A program made the position numbers and the translations under genes. Below the pieces are notes generated by a model. That model was given only the letters and a program-made list of their open reading frames with translations, was not told where the DNA came from and made no database searches. DNA of 64,000 nt from Aristolochia californica. Its lineage: Eukaryota > Streptophyta > Magnoliopsida > Piperales > Aristolochiaceae. How positions within the stretch are numbered: the stretch's first letter is position 1; each line of letters starts with the position of its first letter. This document shows, piece by piece, positions 63,842-64,000 of this stretch. The stretch is taken from contig JARWKL010000009.1 in the NCBI GenBank assembly GCA_029961685.1, forward strand, positions 10,177,258 through 10,241,257. Direction: 5' to 3'.

Positions 63842-64000
63842 GTAATTCTAGTTGATTTTTTTGCATCTTGTGATCCTTTGTTTTTGTATTATAGTGTAAA
63901 AATTTTATTTTTTTCATTATTCTAGATTTTTCCTCATTTTTTTCATGTTTTATTAGAGTTTCCTTGATTGTTTATGATTGTAACTCAATCTTCTAATCAT

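Overview
This window is nuclear DNA of a flowering plant, made almost entirely of LTR retrotransposons in many states of decay. The evidence is a spliced plant-type beta-1,3-glucanase (GH17) gene remnant, a plant PIF/Harbinger transposase remnant with introns, CCCTAAA-type telomere-like repeats, Ty1/copia and chromodomain Ty3/gypsy elements primed by initiator-Met tRNA, and an Athila/Tat-like LTR primed by an Asp-type tRNA site. I cannot name the species. I see no tRNA or rRNA gene, CRISPR array or bacterial feature, and no intact host gene. Element letters used below are my own labels.

Layout. 1-14386: a gypsy LTR tail, then a minus-strand copia remnant (A, 285-3216). The 5' LTR of A (3217-3529 plus 14060-14386) was split by minus-strand gypsy D (3530-14059). 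The 5' LTR of D was in turn split by plus-strand gypsy G (9448-13852). G carries the longest open frame in the window but has lost part of RT and its whole 3' end. 15261-23158: a GH17 glucanase gene cut in exon 2 by a complete copia (H, 15463-22249). 23293-26039: a non-coding LTR element with a perfect target duplication, followed by the signal-peptide exon of what may be a second GH17 gene (26658-26778). 27240-30190: two AT-rich degenerate tandem arrays.

30386-43285: a PIF/Harbinger transposase pseudogene on the minus strand. It was split by gypsy F (30555-42364), which was itself split by gypsy E (34133-40328, perfect duplication caata). 43290-44340: a copia LTR end and gag start running straight into a telomere-like array. 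44857-45733: a gypsy solo LTR with perfect duplication tgatt. 45788-47249: copia J and K scraps. 47250-50515: 3'-truncated gypsy M. 50849-57391: a three-LTR copia (N) with one outer duplication aactc. 57487-61520: plus-strand copia O. 61780-64000: Athila/Tat-like sequence with an LTR that has a polypurine tract on its left and a primer-binding site on its right.

How the parts work together. Each element is, or was, one transcription unit: LTR promoter, tRNA primer site, gag, protease, RT/RNase H and integrase in the family order, polypurine tract, LTR. The most unusual shared property is in the chromodomain gypsy families D, E, F, G and M. Their LTR ends are coding. Gag appears to start inside U5 and read in frame through the primer-binding site, and pol reads through the polypurine tract and ends inside the U3 of the 3' LTR. 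Other points of note are the shared FFDD-to-FFYD change in RT of E, F and M, a 39-codon RT gap in an otherwise open G polyprotein, and the two domesticated or cellular-type genes destroyed by dated layers of insertions.
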